The notes under the pieces: model-generated | What the model was told of the DNA's origin: nothing | Seen by the model: the letters and a program-made list of their open reading frames with translations, nothing else | Database searches by the model: none | Shown here: piece by piece, positions 18,261 through 28,100 of the stretch | Layout of the letters: every line of letters begins with the position of its first letter | Position numbering within the stretch: the stretch's first letter is position 1 | Origin: Runella rosea | GTDB lineage: Bacteria > Bacteroidota > Bacteroidia > Cytophagales > Spirosomataceae | Reading direction: 5' to 3' | Length of the DNA: 64,000 nucleotides | NCBI RefSeq assembly: GCF_003325355.1 | Contig: NZ_CP030850.1 | Location: forward strand, 2,170,001-2,234,000 | Position numbers and translations under genes: made by a program

Positions 18261-18744
18261 AGCTGTATTTTGTTAAAGGTTAAGATTTGTTTTCAAGGCA
18301 TGGGAAAAGGGCATAAAGTAAGCAACAGGGCTTTGCCTTCCGCTCAACCAAGCGATGAGTGGAAGGCACCCGGGGAAATACATACCACCGTTGCAGGCAG
18401 CAAGTACTGATGTGTGTGGGAAGGGGGGGGGGGTAATAAATTGATAATCAATACTTTGCATACTGTTTTGTTTTTGGTTTACGCTGTTTTTTAAACAAAA
18501 AATTATCTCCGTCTACCTGGCCACAGATCACCTTACCGTGGCGCGGCAGTTTAAATTGTAACGAGTATATAATTTTCAATGCAGGGTAAAAGCTAAAAAC
18601 ATAATGCTTAATAATGTAAATAAAAGGAGAAAGCGAAAGCAGCGCAAGAAAAAAAACAAATAGTTATCAAACGGCCTATCAGCGCTTAAAATACTGTTTT
18701 TAGCCCTAATAGGGTGACAGAAGGTAGAGAAAAAAAGAAACTTT
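18261..18744. other. Intergenic region with G11 tract and hairpin
   Basis: The stretch contains an inverted repeat (TGCCTTCC near 18334 and GGAAGGCA near 18360) and a run of eleven G at 18423-18433. A 62-codon minus-strand frame across the G tract lacks family features. The right part leads into permease 2 and should hold its promoter; no clear promoter motif was identified. Confidence 0.5.
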
Positions 18745-21700
18745 ATGAAAAGTATTTATTCCTTTTTATTGGGTTTTTCCGTACTCAGTTTGGTGGGGCT
18801 ATTGCTGGTACCGAGGCTGTCGGTGCAGTTGGCCCCGTCGGGCGGGGGGCAAAACATCACCGTCAGCTACACTTGGTCGGGAGCCTCGCCGCTCACGCTG
18901 GAGGCGCAGGTCACTGCATTGCTGGAGGGTACGTTTAGTACGGTGCAGGGAGTAAAAAAAGTATCGTCGGTGTCTGGGTATGGCTACGGCTATGTGTCGT
19001 TGGAGTTAGACAAAAACGCCGATGCCGATGCCCTGCGGCTTGAGGTGGCGTCGTTGGTTCGGCAGGTGTACAAGCGGCTACCCGCTGGGATAAGCTACCC
19101 TCAAGTAGCCCTCAATACCCCCAACCAACAAGAGCGCCAAAAGCCCCTGCTTACCCTCCAACTTGATGGCCCCGCTGCGGCCGCTACGCTCCGCGAGTAT
19201 GCCGAGGAACAACTCAAGCCCACATTGGCCCAAGTACGGGGTGTGTATCAAGTAGAAATCAGCGGCGGCAGCCGCCAAGAGTGGGTAGTGAACTACCATG
19301 CCGATGCACTCAAAAACTTACAACTAACTGAAAATCAAATAATTAATGCTATACAGCAACACTTCCGTCAAGAAGCCCTCGGGAGCCTAGCCCAACCCAA
19401 CGGCCAAAAATTATCCGTAAGTATGGCTCCCCTCTCCAACGGATCGGAGTCGCGACCGACAGGGGACGGGGAGGGTCCGCCGCGCGGTGAGGTTACCCTG
19501 AGCAACATCCCCATCGCCAATCTTTCCGGGCGCATCGTCCGCTTGGGAGAAGTGGCCACCATCTCACGCCAAGAGCAGCCTGCTACGGCTTTTTACCGTG
19601 TCAACGGCCAAAATGCGTTGAATATGACCCTGTCTGCAGCGGCAGGAGCGAATCAATTGAAGGTAGCGCAGGAAGTGCGAAAACGCATCACTACCCTCCA
19701 ACAACAATTGCCCACCGGCTACCAACTCCGCACCGAATACGACGCTACGCAATACATCGAAGAAAACCTGCAACGCATTGGTATTCAGTCAGGTTTTGCG
19801 GTGTTGATTCTGTTTTTGTTTGTGCTGCTCACTACCCGCAGTTGGGGATACATGGCCCTGATCGGGGTAAGTATGGTGGTGTGTTTGTTATTGTCGGTGA
19901 TCCTGTTTTATATTTTTAGAGTGGAGATTCACCTGTATTCGCTGGCTGCGCTTACTACCTCGTTGGGCATCATTATCGACAATGTCATTGTGATGATTGA
20001 CCACTATCGCCGCTACCGAAATTTGAGGGTATTTTCGGCGCTGTTGGGCGCTACACTCACCACCTGCGCAGGCTTGGCGGTCATCTGGTTTTTGCCCGAC
20101 GAAGCCCGCGTTGACTTGCTTGATTTTGCAGTAGTTATGGTCATTACACTAGGGGTTTCGCTGGTGGTTGCAGTGGGTTTTGTGCCTGCGCTGATGGACA
20201 GTTCCTCTAAGTCAATGGCATTGACTAACCCCGAGCGACAAAAGGCAACATTACCGCGTGGCGAGGCTCTTTACGGGGATATTTTACGCCTTTTGGTACG
20301 TTTTCGCAAAACGACCATTTTGTCTGGAATTTTACTATTTGGAACTCCTATCTTTCTGCTTCCCAATCAGTTAGAAAAAGAAAGTTCGTTAGCAACTTAT
20401 TACAATCCACTCTTTGGGAATGAATGGTTTAACGACCAAATACGTCCCATTTTGAACAAATGGCTGGGTGGAACCCTACGGCTTTTTGTGAATTATGTGT
20501 ATGAAGGTGCGTACTTTGGCAAGTCTGAACGTACAGCATTATACGTTGTAGCCGAATTACCCAACAACAGCACGATCGAACAAATGAATTTGGTCTTTAA
20601 ACGGCTGGAAAACGAGCTAAAAACGTACCCCGAAGTAGACCGTTTTATCACACAGATATACAACGGGCAGCAGGGCAGCATGGTGGTTTACTTCAAGAAA
20701 AACCACGAAGACGGCTCGTTTCCGTACCAACTCAAAAACCGTACAATCGCCCTTTCTACCGAAATGAGCGGCATTAGCTGGAATATTTACGGTGTAGGGC
20801 AGGGCTTCAGTCAGTCGTTGGAAGAAAACCAAACGCCGAGTTTTAACGTACGAATGTTGGGCTATAATTATCAACAACTGGAAGACCAAGCCACCCGACT
20901 GAAAACGTTATTGGAAGTACATCCGCGCATTCAGGAGGTGAATATTAACCGGGGAATGGGGATGTTCAGCAATAAAAATCTGTACGAATACGCCCTCCAA
21001 ACTCAAAACAGCAGGTTAGCAATGCACAGCACTACTCTGTCGGGTATATATGAAGGGCTTCACCAACGCAGCAATCAACCTACCGATGACATATATACGT
21101 TTATGGAAAATAAATACGAGCCCATTAAGGTAATTCCTGCGCAGGCCCGCACTTTTGACGTGTATCAGCTCAATAATCAGCTATTTCAATCGGGTTCAGC
21201 ACCGTATAAACTCAGGGCTTTGGCAACTGTTACCAAAGAGAAAGTCATTCCTGAGATTTTCAAAGAAGACCAGCAATACGTTCGGATGGTGAGTTTTGAG
21301 TATTTTGGTAGCGGGCATTTCGGCGATAAATTTCTGACCAAAACCTTAGAGGAATTTCGTCCCACACTGCCGGTAGGTTATACGGTCAAAAAATCAGAAT
21401 ACAATTGGTTCAGTGAAGAAACCCGCACACAATACGAACTGATTGGGTTGGTAATGGTACTGATTTATATCATTTGCGCGGTTATTTTTGAGAGTTTGCT
21501 CCAGCCTTTGGCCTTGATTGGGATGATTCCGCTATCGTATGTCGGGGTGTTTTTGGCTTTTTATTGGTTCGATTACAACTTCGACCAAGGCGGTTATGCG
21601 TCTTTTGTGCTGTTGGCGGGCAATGTGGTTTGTGCGGGTATATTTATCATTACCGAATGGAATATTATGCAGAAATCCGACCCAAAAAGACCACCTTTTG

Positions 21701-21933
21701 CGCTGTATCTGCGCGCTGTTCACCACAAAGTACGCCCGATTTTGCTTACGGTACTCTCGACGGTTGTCGGTTTGGTACCTTTTTTGTTGTACGAAAATGA
21801 GCCTTTTTGGTTTGCTTTAGGCGTAGGAACCATCGGTGGGCTGCTCATGTCGCTACTTGTTTTGCTGTTTTTTCTGCCCGTTTTTCTGATAAAAAAAAGG
21901 GATTTTGTATCTAACGATTATATATATACGTAA
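18745..21933 (+). CDS. RND efflux transporter permease subunit (permease 2)
   Basis: A 1062-residue RND permease with TM1 (SFLLGFSVLSLVGLLLVP), two porter domains and two TM bundles. The TM4 relay reads LGIIIDNVIVMIDHYRR. It forms a pair with permease 1: both are clearly RND but distant from each other, as in Bacteroidota loci that use two permeases with one adaptor. TolC follows at 22122. Residues about 228-251 (APLSNGSESRPTGDGEGPPR) come from a GC-rich inverted repeat inserted in frame in a periplasmic loop. Confidence 0.93.
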   Translation: MKSIYSFLLGFSVLSLVGLLLVPRLSVQLAPSGGGQNITVSYTWSGASPLTLEAQVTALLEGTFSTVQGVKKVSSVSGYGYGYVSLELDKNADADALRLEVASLVRQVYKRLPAGISYPQVALNTPNQQERQKPLLTLQLDGPAAAATLREYAEEQLKPTLAQVRGVYQVEISGGSRQEWVVNYHADALKNLQLTENQIINAIQQHFRQEALGSLAQPNGQKLSVSMAPLSNGSESRPTGDGEGPPRGEVTLSNIPIANLSGRIVRLGEVATISRQEQPATAFYRVNGQNALNMTLSAAAGANQLKVAQEVRKRITTLQQQLPTGYQLRTEYDATQYIEENLQRIGIQSGFAVLILFLFVLLTTRSWGYMALIGVSMVVCLLLSVILFYIFRVEIHLYSLAALTTSLGIIIDNVIVMIDHYRRYRNLRVFSALLGATLTTCAGLAVIWFLPDEARVDLLDFAVVMVITLGVSLVVAVGFVPALMDSSSKSMALTNPERQKATLPRGEALYGDILRLLVRFRKTTILSGILLFGTPIFLLPNQLEKESSLATYYNPLFGNEWFNDQIRPILNKWLGGTLRLFVNYVYEGAYFGKSERTALYVVAELPNNSTIEQMNLVFKRLENELKTYPEVDRFITQIYNGQQGSMVVYFKKNHEDGSFPYQLKNRTIALSTEMSGISWNIYGVGQGFSQSLEENQTPSFNVRMLGYNYQQLEDQATRLKTLLEVHPRIQEVNINRGMGMFSNKNLYEYALQTQNSRLAMHSTTLSGIYEGLHQRSNQPTDDIYTFMENKYEPIKVIPAQARTFDVYQLNNQLFQSGSAPYKLRALATVTKEKVIPEIFKEDQQYVRMVSFEYFGSGHFGDKFLTKTLEEFRPTLPVGYTVKKSEYNWFSEETRTQYELIGLVMVLIYIICAVIFESLLQPLALIGMIPLSYVGVFLAFYWFDYNFDQGGYASFVLLAGNVVCAGIFIITEWNIMQKSDPKRPPFALYLRAVHHKVRPILLTVLSTVVGLVPFLLYENEPFWFALGVGTIGGLLMSLLVLLFFLPVFLIKKRDFVSNDYIYT
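19426..19477. repeat. GC-rich inverted repeat inside RND permease 2
   Basis: The left part CTCCCCTCTCC and right part GGGGACGGGGAGGG form an imperfect inverted repeat that stays in frame. It is followed by CGCCGCGCGGTGAGGTT. The terminal GGTGAGGTT also follows the 10571-10615 element of permease 1 on its coding strand, so the elements are related. Confidence 0.55.
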
Positions 21934-22059
21934 AAAACCAAAAACAATGGATTTTTGGTCAAATTTCTAACGGTAAAAAAATATACGTTTACTCAAAAAC
22001 AGCTAGAAAAGCTGCCAAAAAACTAGCCAACCATAATTCTAACGATTATATATATACGT
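21910..22059. repeat. 22-bp direct repeat around permease 2 stop
   Basis: An exact 22-base sequence starting TCTAACGATTATATATA and ending TACGT occurs at 21910-21931 and 22038-22059. The first copy runs into the stop codon of permease 2. The intervening 106 bases carry no gene. Confidence 0.8.
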
Positions 22060-22121
22060 TAAATAGATTTCAGCCTTCACGCATACGATTTCAACCCCTG
22101 CAAACTGTATTCTTTTACGCC

Positions 22122-23699
22122 ATGATTCCTTTTTCAGAAACTCCGATGCCACCGTCTTTCCCCACCATTCGGCGGTTTTACAGAACTTTTACATTTTACA
22201 TCTTTCGCGAGGCCGCCCGTGCGGTTTACATTTCTCGGTTCTTAAAAATCATTCTCATTCTTTCCCTTTTCCCCACCTTTTTACTTTCTGCCCAACCGCG
22301 TGTGCTTACGCTTCAGGAAGCTGTCGAACTGGGCAAGGCCAATTCGCCGTATTATTATCGAGCAAAGAATACGTACGAACGCAGCTATTGGCGGTATCAG
22401 AATTTTAAGGCTAATTTCAAACCACAAATTCGCCTCAATGCCACCGCTCCCACTTTTTTTCGCTCCATCAACCCCGTCACTCAACCCGACGGCTCGATTG
22501 AATTTCGACGCGTCAATCAGGCCAATAATTCTGCAGGACTCAATATTGTGCAAAATATCGGGCTCACGGGCGGTCAACTTCGATTCGGAACCGCCCTGCA
22601 ACGAACCGATAATTTTTTGGCTGGGCAAGCAAGTTTTTTTCTTTCCTCCCCTTTTACCCTTGCTTACGATCAAAACGCCTTGCTGTATAACGAGCTCAAA
22701 TGGCGCAAACTCATCGAGCCGCTTACCTTCGAAACCGCCAACCGGGGGTATGCCGAAGATATGGAAGACGCTGGCTTAACGGCAGTGGGTTTGTTTTTTG
22801 AAGGGTTGGTAGCGCAGGTAGCCGTAGAAATTTCACTAACCAACCAGGCCAATACCGATACACTGTATAAAATTTCCAAAGAGCGATTTTCAATCGGCAA
22901 AATCACGGAAAACGAACTGCTTCAATTGGAACTCAATACCCTCAATGCCCAAAATCAGGTCAACGAAGCCAAAGTAAATCTGGAAATCGCGTCCCAAAAT
23001 TTGAAACGGATCCTGGGTTTGTCCTTGACTGAGCAACTTGTTTATACAATACCGCCCCAAATTCCAACGTTGACCATATCGCCTGAATTGGCATTGACCG
23101 AAGCGAGAAACAACCGCAAAGCCTTGATTGACTTTAAAAGCCAACGGCTCGAAGCCGATCGGCAGATCGCGGAAGCTAAAGGCTCCAACAGCATCAATTT
23201 CAGCGTACTGGCCAATGTGGGTACCCAACAGACTGGGCAACGTTTTTCGGATGCGTACAGCAACCTGCAAAATCGTCAATACATCGGTGTCAACATTGAT
23301 GTACCGATTCAGGATTGGGGCTACCGCAAATCACAGATCAAATTGGCAAAAGCCAATCGTGAATTGATTGAGGTGACCGTAAAACAGGAAGAAATTAATT
23401 TTGAACAGGAAATTTATTTACAGGCCCTGCGGTTCAATCAGCAAAACAGCCAATTGTTGGTCGCTCAGAAAGCCGACACCATTGCGCATCGTCGTTTGGA
23501 GATCACGAAGCAACGCTATCTTTTAGGGAAAATCTCAACCACTGATCTCAACATTGCACTCAACGAAACGGTACAGGCGCGGCAGAATTTTGTCAATGTT
23601 CTGAAAACCTATTGGACGTCTTTTTATACCTTGCGTCGCTTAACGCTTTTTGATTTCCAACGTATGGAAAAAATAACTTACGGAGAGAAGCGTTTTTGA
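22122..23699 (+). CDS. TolC family outer-membrane efflux protein
   Basis: A 525-residue protein with a signal sequence (FLKIILILSLFPTFLLSAQ) preceded by about 35 residues; a later ATG at 22146 may be the true start. The mature part shows two OEP repeats with long helices: LTLQEAVELGKANSPYYYRA and ISTTDLNIALNETVQARQNF. It forms the trimeric outer-membrane channel for the RND pump encoded just upstream (188-base gap). Confidence 0.9.
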   Translation: MIPFSETPMPPSFPTIRRFYRTFTFYIFREAARAVYISRFLKIILILSLFPTFLLSAQPRVLTLQEAVELGKANSPYYYRAKNTYERSYWRYQNFKANFKPQIRLNATAPTFFRSINPVTQPDGSIEFRRVNQANNSAGLNIVQNIGLTGGQLRFGTALQRTDNFLAGQASFFLSSPFTLAYDQNALLYNELKWRKLIEPLTFETANRGYAEDMEDAGLTAVGLFFEGLVAQVAVEISLTNQANTDTLYKISKERFSIGKITENELLQLELNTLNAQNQVNEAKVNLEIASQNLKRILGLSLTEQLVYTIPPQIPTLTISPELALTEARNNRKALIDFKSQRLEADRQIAEAKGSNSINFSVLANVGTQQTGQRFSDAYSNLQNRQYIGVNIDVPIQDWGYRKSQIKLAKANRELIEVTVKQEEINFEQEIYLQALRFNQQNSQLLVAQKADTIAHRRLEITKQRYLLGKISTTDLNIALNETVQARQNFVNVLKTYWTSFYTLRRLTLFDFQRMEKITYGEKRF

Positions 23700-23843
23700 A
23701 TGGATTACAGAAATAAATTTGAATAAAACAGTGGTATGCAGCGTTAGCATTCTATTCATAAACAGCTTTTCAGTAAAAGTATATTCTCTCCTAACTTTTG
23801 TATTTTACATTTTTCTGTTCATCATTATTTTGTTTACATACTT

Positions 23844-26396
23844 TTGATGTCGTCACTTATTTTTTGGAAAAACTGGAATCCTAGTCAACGTTTTCTATAC
23901 ATTACTTCGCTGGGCCTACTTGCTATGGGCCTGATGGCCTTGTTATTTTTTCATTACAGAGGCCTTGAAAACACCGTTCGGTGGGAGGTTTTAAGCGAAT
24001 TGGACGAGGTGCCTGTGCCGCTTGACAGCCTGACGCTTTCTGAAAATGCGACACAGGATAGTTCGGCAATAAAAGGGCAAGCGACAAAATCACAAATTCT
24101 CCTCCCCGGCAAAGCCTATTTGTTGAAAGAACAATTTGTGCCCGTTCAGACCGACCTCCCGGCTTGGTTGGTTTGGGGCTATTGGGGCATCGTGCTTGCG
24201 GGCGTGGTGTTGCTTTTGAGTGCTGTTACGGTGCTTTCTCGTCGGTGGTACATTGGTGCAATGATGGCTTTTATCGGCCTGCTGGCGAGTTTGCATTTAG
24301 AAGTTCTACAACTTTTCGGTTCTGAAAAAGCCCTAGGCTTCGGCATTGCGGCGGTTTTGCTCGGCGGCGTCAGCTATTATCTACACGCTTTCCGCGACGA
24401 TATTACGATTGAGCGCCGGATATTTATCTTTACTGCGCTCACAGTTGCGCTGGCGGGATTCCTTTCTTTCTTTTCCAAAACACCGTTTACCGCGCTCACG
24501 ATTTCGTCTTATTCTTTAGTACCGTTATTAATCATCGCCGTTGTTTTTATCGGATGGTTGTCTATCGAAATCATTGCTGGTTTTGTGTACATCGTTACGC
24601 ATCCACGCACGGGATTCGGAAAAAGTAGCCTACCCAACTTTTTGTTTATTACAGGTCTGTACCTTTTCAGTGTTTTGCTTCTGTACCTCAAAATAACACG
24701 GCAGACCGAAACCAACTTCCTCTATCTTAGCCCTTTTGTGCTGTATTGCGTCAGTCTGGTGCTGGGCATTTGGAGCCTTGCCAAACGAACCGAAACCGCA
24801 ATACCTTTCCGGGAAGCTGCCGTTTGGCTGTATGTTGGGTTAGGATTAGTCACCACGGGCGTCATGGCATTTGTGTTGTTTACCGACAACAATCCGATGA
24901 TTGAAGTATTTGAAGATGCCGTTATTTATTCCCAACTGGCGATGGGAACGGTATTTGTGGGTTATATCGGGCTCAATTTCTGGCCTTTGTTCAAACAGAG
25001 CAAGGCGGTCTATAAAGTCATGTATAAGCCTATGCGTATTATGCAGTCGCAAGTTTGGCTGATTGGCGTGATGGGCGTTGTACTACTCATATCGCTCAAT
25101 CGTTTTCACAGCATTGACCAGGCCCGGGCGGGGCATTACAACGCCTTGGGAGATTTGCACACCGCTACCCAAGAATACCTGCTTGCGGAGCAATACTATC
25201 AACTGGCGCTTGATTTAGATTTTCAAAATCATAAGTCTGGGTTCTCGCTGGCGTCGCTTGCGTTGCGTCAGGGCGACCGCCTCAGCGCGGGGGCGTACTT
25301 TCAACAAGCGTTACACAAAGCCCCTACCCCCCAAGCGTACGCTGGACTGAGTCAGGCGTTGTTGAACGAAAATCTGTTTTTTGATGCCGTTTTTAACCTA
25401 AGAAAAGGTCTTCAAACCTTCACCCACAGCGGCGAACTGCACAATAATTTGGGTTATCTCTACACCCGTACTGCTATTGCAGATTCGGCCTATTATTATT
25501 TTGAACTGGCCCAACAGCACGCGGTCAATACCGACGTGGCCGAAACAAACCTGTTGGCATTTTGGGGAAAAGCCTTGGCGGCCGTCGATTCGGCCAACGC
25601 TTTATCGGCCCTTGGACTTACAAAAAGCGATTTTCGGGAAACCAACCTTTTGCAAAGCACCAAAGCGTCACTTTCTCACGAAGCCAACCGCATTGCGTTG
25701 GCCCAATTGGTGGGTGAAAAAACAAAGGTTGAAAAAACTGGCCTCGCCCTAGCAAGCGATTCAGTCTTAAGCGTCAATAATTTTGCGTACCTGTATAACA
25801 CCAATCAATACGCGCAAGACACTAGCCTTGCTCCTCTTTTCAGAAAATTAATCAATACGGGCAACAACGGCAATTTTTACAATGAGTTGCAGGTAGCCTA
25901 TGCCTATGCAGAATACAATCGCGATAAAATTGCGGCTTTCGACATCCTAGCCGCCCAAACCGTGGCAGATACCTCCAAAAAGGTAGCCCTAGCCCGCCAA
26001 ACACTTCAATTTTGGTTATTGAGAGAACGAACCGAAGAAGCCGCCACCGCCAATTTGACAAAAAGTTTAACCACCGAAGCCGACTTTCTGACGGCCCTCC
26101 GAAAGCATCCGTTCAGCTTACAGATTTTGCAAAAAGCCACCGTTTTTTTCAATCAGCGAAACCAACCCAAAATTGCATATCAATTCATTTTAAACGCCCT
26201 CAGATTTCGGCGTGATTCTCCCGAATTGGTAAAAACATATATTCTTCAATGCATTCATTTACGCCTAACCGACTTCGCCGAAGAGGGTCTTCGTGACCTG
26301 TTTGCGCTTACCTCATTTACCGACTATCAATCATTTCTAAAAATCTATCAGTCCCAACGCGCACTCATCGAAAAAGAACGTGGAAGTTTTCAATGA
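23844..26396 (+). CDS. Large membrane protein with C-terminal TPR region
   Basis: An 850-residue protein with about ten predicted transmembrane segments up to residue ~420 (WGIVLAGVVLLLSAVTVL; PLLIIAVVFIGWLSIEII), then a soluble region of TPR-like repeats (LHTATQEYLLAEQYYQLALD; GELHNNLGYLYTRTAIADSA). The topology suggests an inner-membrane protein with a TPR scaffold on one face. I do not recognise a specific function. The next gene begins 65 bases later. Confidence 0.7.
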   Translation: MMSSLIFWKNWNPSQRFLYITSLGLLAMGLMALLFFHYRGLENTVRWEVLSELDEVPVPLDSLTLSENATQDSSAIKGQATKSQILLPGKAYLLKEQFVPVQTDLPAWLVWGYWGIVLAGVVLLLSAVTVLSRRWYIGAMMAFIGLLASLHLEVLQLFGSEKALGFGIAAVLLGGVSYYLHAFRDDITIERRIFIFTALTVALAGFLSFFSKTPFTALTISSYSLVPLLIIAVVFIGWLSIEIIAGFVYIVTHPRTGFGKSSLPNFLFITGLYLFSVLLLYLKITRQTETNFLYLSPFVLYCVSLVLGIWSLAKRTETAIPFREAAVWLYVGLGLVTTGVMAFVLFTDNNPMIEVFEDAVIYSQLAMGTVFVGYIGLNFWPLFKQSKAVYKVMYKPMRIMQSQVWLIGVMGVVLLISLNRFHSIDQARAGHYNALGDLHTATQEYLLAEQYYQLALDLDFQNHKSGFSLASLALRQGDRLSAGAYFQQALHKAPTPQAYAGLSQALLNENLFFDAVFNLRKGLQTFTHSGELHNNLGYLYTRTAIADSAYYYFELAQQHAVNTDVAETNLLAFWGKALAAVDSANALSALGLTKSDFRETNLLQSTKASLSHEANRIALAQLVGEKTKVEKTGLALASDSVLSVNNFAYLYNTNQYAQDTSLAPLFRKLINTGNNGNFYNELQVAYAYAEYNRDKIAAFDILAAQTVADTSKKVALARQTLQFWLLRERTEEAATANLTKSLTTEADFLTALRKHPFSLQILQKATVFFNQRNQPKIAYQFILNALRFRRDSPELVKTYILQCIHLRLTDFAEEGLRDLFALTSFTDYQSFLKIYQSQRALIEKERGSFQ

Positions 26397-26461
26397 AAAT
26401 TGTACTTTTACTCATTCATTTTGCCCTATAAACGCTTTCAAATTTAAATAACCCACTTTTT

Positions 26462-27550
26462 ATGTGGAAAGTACTGGCCACTGGCTTAGGTGTCTTAGCT
26501 GTATTATTCAGTTGTGTATTTGCTTACTTTTATTTTAAATACTTGCGTTATGAAGAGGATTTTGTAGCTGAATTTTTGCTTAAAAACCCTAAAAAGTGCG
26601 CAGTCTTTTGGGTACGCAATGACTCATTATTGGTTGGGCATCGGTCAGACACCCTGATGCCATTAGCGAGTACGGCCAAGACCATCGTTGCGGTTGAGTT
26701 TGCTCAACAGGCCTCCGAAGGAAAAATTAACCTTACAGAACGGATTCCGTTAAGCGAGGTGGCACGGTTCTATATTCCTGACACTGACGGTGGAGCGCAC
26801 CGTGCCTGGTTAGGGAGTTTGAAAACGTCAAAATCAACAGACAACAATACCGCGTCGTTGATAGAGGTTGCTAAAGGCATGATGCAATTCAGCAGTAATG
26901 CCAATACCGAGTTTCTGATGTGGAAATTGGGGTTGAACAATATCAATGCCAATCTCACCAAACTAGGCCTCGGTAAGCACCAACCATTGTATCCGTTTGT
27001 GTCGGCGCTGTACGTGTGTTCGGATGAACACTCTGCCACGGGGCTAAAAAAAATGCCCCTGTCGCTGTACCTCCAACGCACCAATAAGTATTTTGAATTG
27101 CTTAAAGTGGATACCACGGTCAAAGCAAAGTTCAACATGGCCAATGTTCCGCTTCCAGTGCAGCGCATTTGGTCAGACCGCCTTCCTGGCTCAACCGTTC
27201 GGGAATACGCGGGATTGATGAAAAAAATAAACAGTCGGACTTATTTTAGCAAAAGCGCCCAAACGGTTTTGGATACATTGATGGAATGGCCCATGCGACT
27301 GAATCCAGACAACAAAAAGAAGTTTGTCCATTTTGGGGCCAAAGGCGGCTCTACGGCATTTGTGCTTAATTATGCTCTATATGCCACCGATAAGCAGGGT
27401 AACAGAACCGAGATGGTTATTTTCACGAACAACCTCGGTGTTTTTGAACAAACCCTTTTGCAAGCTGAGTTTCAGGTTTTTATCCAAAGAATATTGACCA
27501 ATGACGCCAACAACAAAGACATACTGTCTATATTGAAAAAACTTAACTAA
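26462..27550 (+). CDS. Class A beta-lactamase-fold serine hydrolase
   Basis: A 362-residue protein with an N-terminal membrane anchor (residues about 5-27). The active-site motif STAK at 70-73 supplies the Ser and general base Lys; SSN in FSSNANTEF corresponds to the SDN motif, and KGGS in FGAKGGSTAFVL to KTG. The Glu of the class A omega loop is not obvious, so it may be a DD-peptidase or esterase-like enzyme rather than a true beta-lactamase. The following gene starts one base after its stop. Confidence 0.8.
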   Translation: MWKVLATGLGVLAVLFSCVFAYFYFKYLRYEEDFVAEFLLKNPKKCAVFWVRNDSLLVGHRSDTLMPLASTAKTIVAVEFAQQASEGKINLTERIPLSEVARFYIPDTDGGAHRAWLGSLKTSKSTDNNTASLIEVAKGMMQFSSNANTEFLMWKLGLNNINANLTKLGLGKHQPLYPFVSALYVCSDEHSATGLKKMPLSLYLQRTNKYFELLKVDTTVKAKFNMANVPLPVQRIWSDRLPGSTVREYAGLMKKINSRTYFSKSAQTVLDTLMEWPMRLNPDNKKKFVHFGAKGGSTAFVLNYALYATDKQGNRTEMVIFTNNLGVFEQTLLQAEFQVFIQRILTNDANNKDILSILKKLN

Positions 27551-27551
27551 T

Positions 27552-28070
27552 ATGGCATCTTTACCAAGTAAGCTTCAATGGGTGAATGGCGCTTTCAGCC
27601 GTGTTACCCAACTAATTGACGGTAAAAAAGTGGTTGGAGAACTAAAACGCGAGCTTTTTAGCTCTGACGTAATAGCACGACTCAATGACACCACGCTCCG
27701 TTTTGATGTACGCGGTTTTCTAAAAAAACAGGTCGATGTCTACGACCACAACAACACCATTATTGCCGTTATTGAGCTGCACATGGGCCGAACGGCAACG
27801 CTACATCTCAACGGTGAAACGTACATTTTTAAAAAGAATGGTTTTCTGTCTCGCGAGTGGTCACTTATCCACGACCTTCCCGATACTGAGCAAGACCCCG
27901 AGGTTATCCATTACACCGCCGTTCGTACTTTTTTCAAAAAAGAAGGCGAACTTGCACTGTTGGAGCCCTCTCCTGAAAGTGACGTATTGATTCTTACGGG
28001 ATTATTTTTGCGTAACTATTTTGTACGGCGTCAGGCAAAAAAAGCGGCAGTCATCGGAGCGATCAGTTAA
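27552..28070 (+). CDS. Hypothetical beta-rich protein
   Basis: A 172-residue soluble protein without a signal peptide, rich in alternating beta-strand patterns (TTLRFDVRGFLKKQVDVYDH, then GRTATLHLNGETYIFKK). It resembles in outline tubby/LURP-one-like folds, but this is only an impression. It is coupled to the hydrolase upstream (1-base gap) and followed 30 bases later by an ABC ATPase. Confidence 0.6.
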   Translation: MASLPSKLQWVNGAFSRVTQLIDGKKVVGELKRELFSSDVIARLNDTTLRFDVRGFLKKQVDVYDHNNTIIAVIELHMGRTATLHLNGETYIFKKNGFLSREWSLIHDLPDTEQDPEVIHYTAVRTFFKKEGELALLEPSPESDVLILTGLFLRNYFVRRQAKKAAVIGAIS

Positions 28071-28100
28071 GCTATTCATTTCAACAAAAATCACTCAGTC

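Noticed and set aside
18273-18461. 62-codon minus-strand frame across the G11 tract
   Set aside because: Its sequence depends on the homopolymer and on the hairpin; no signal peptide like the neighbouring small peptides.
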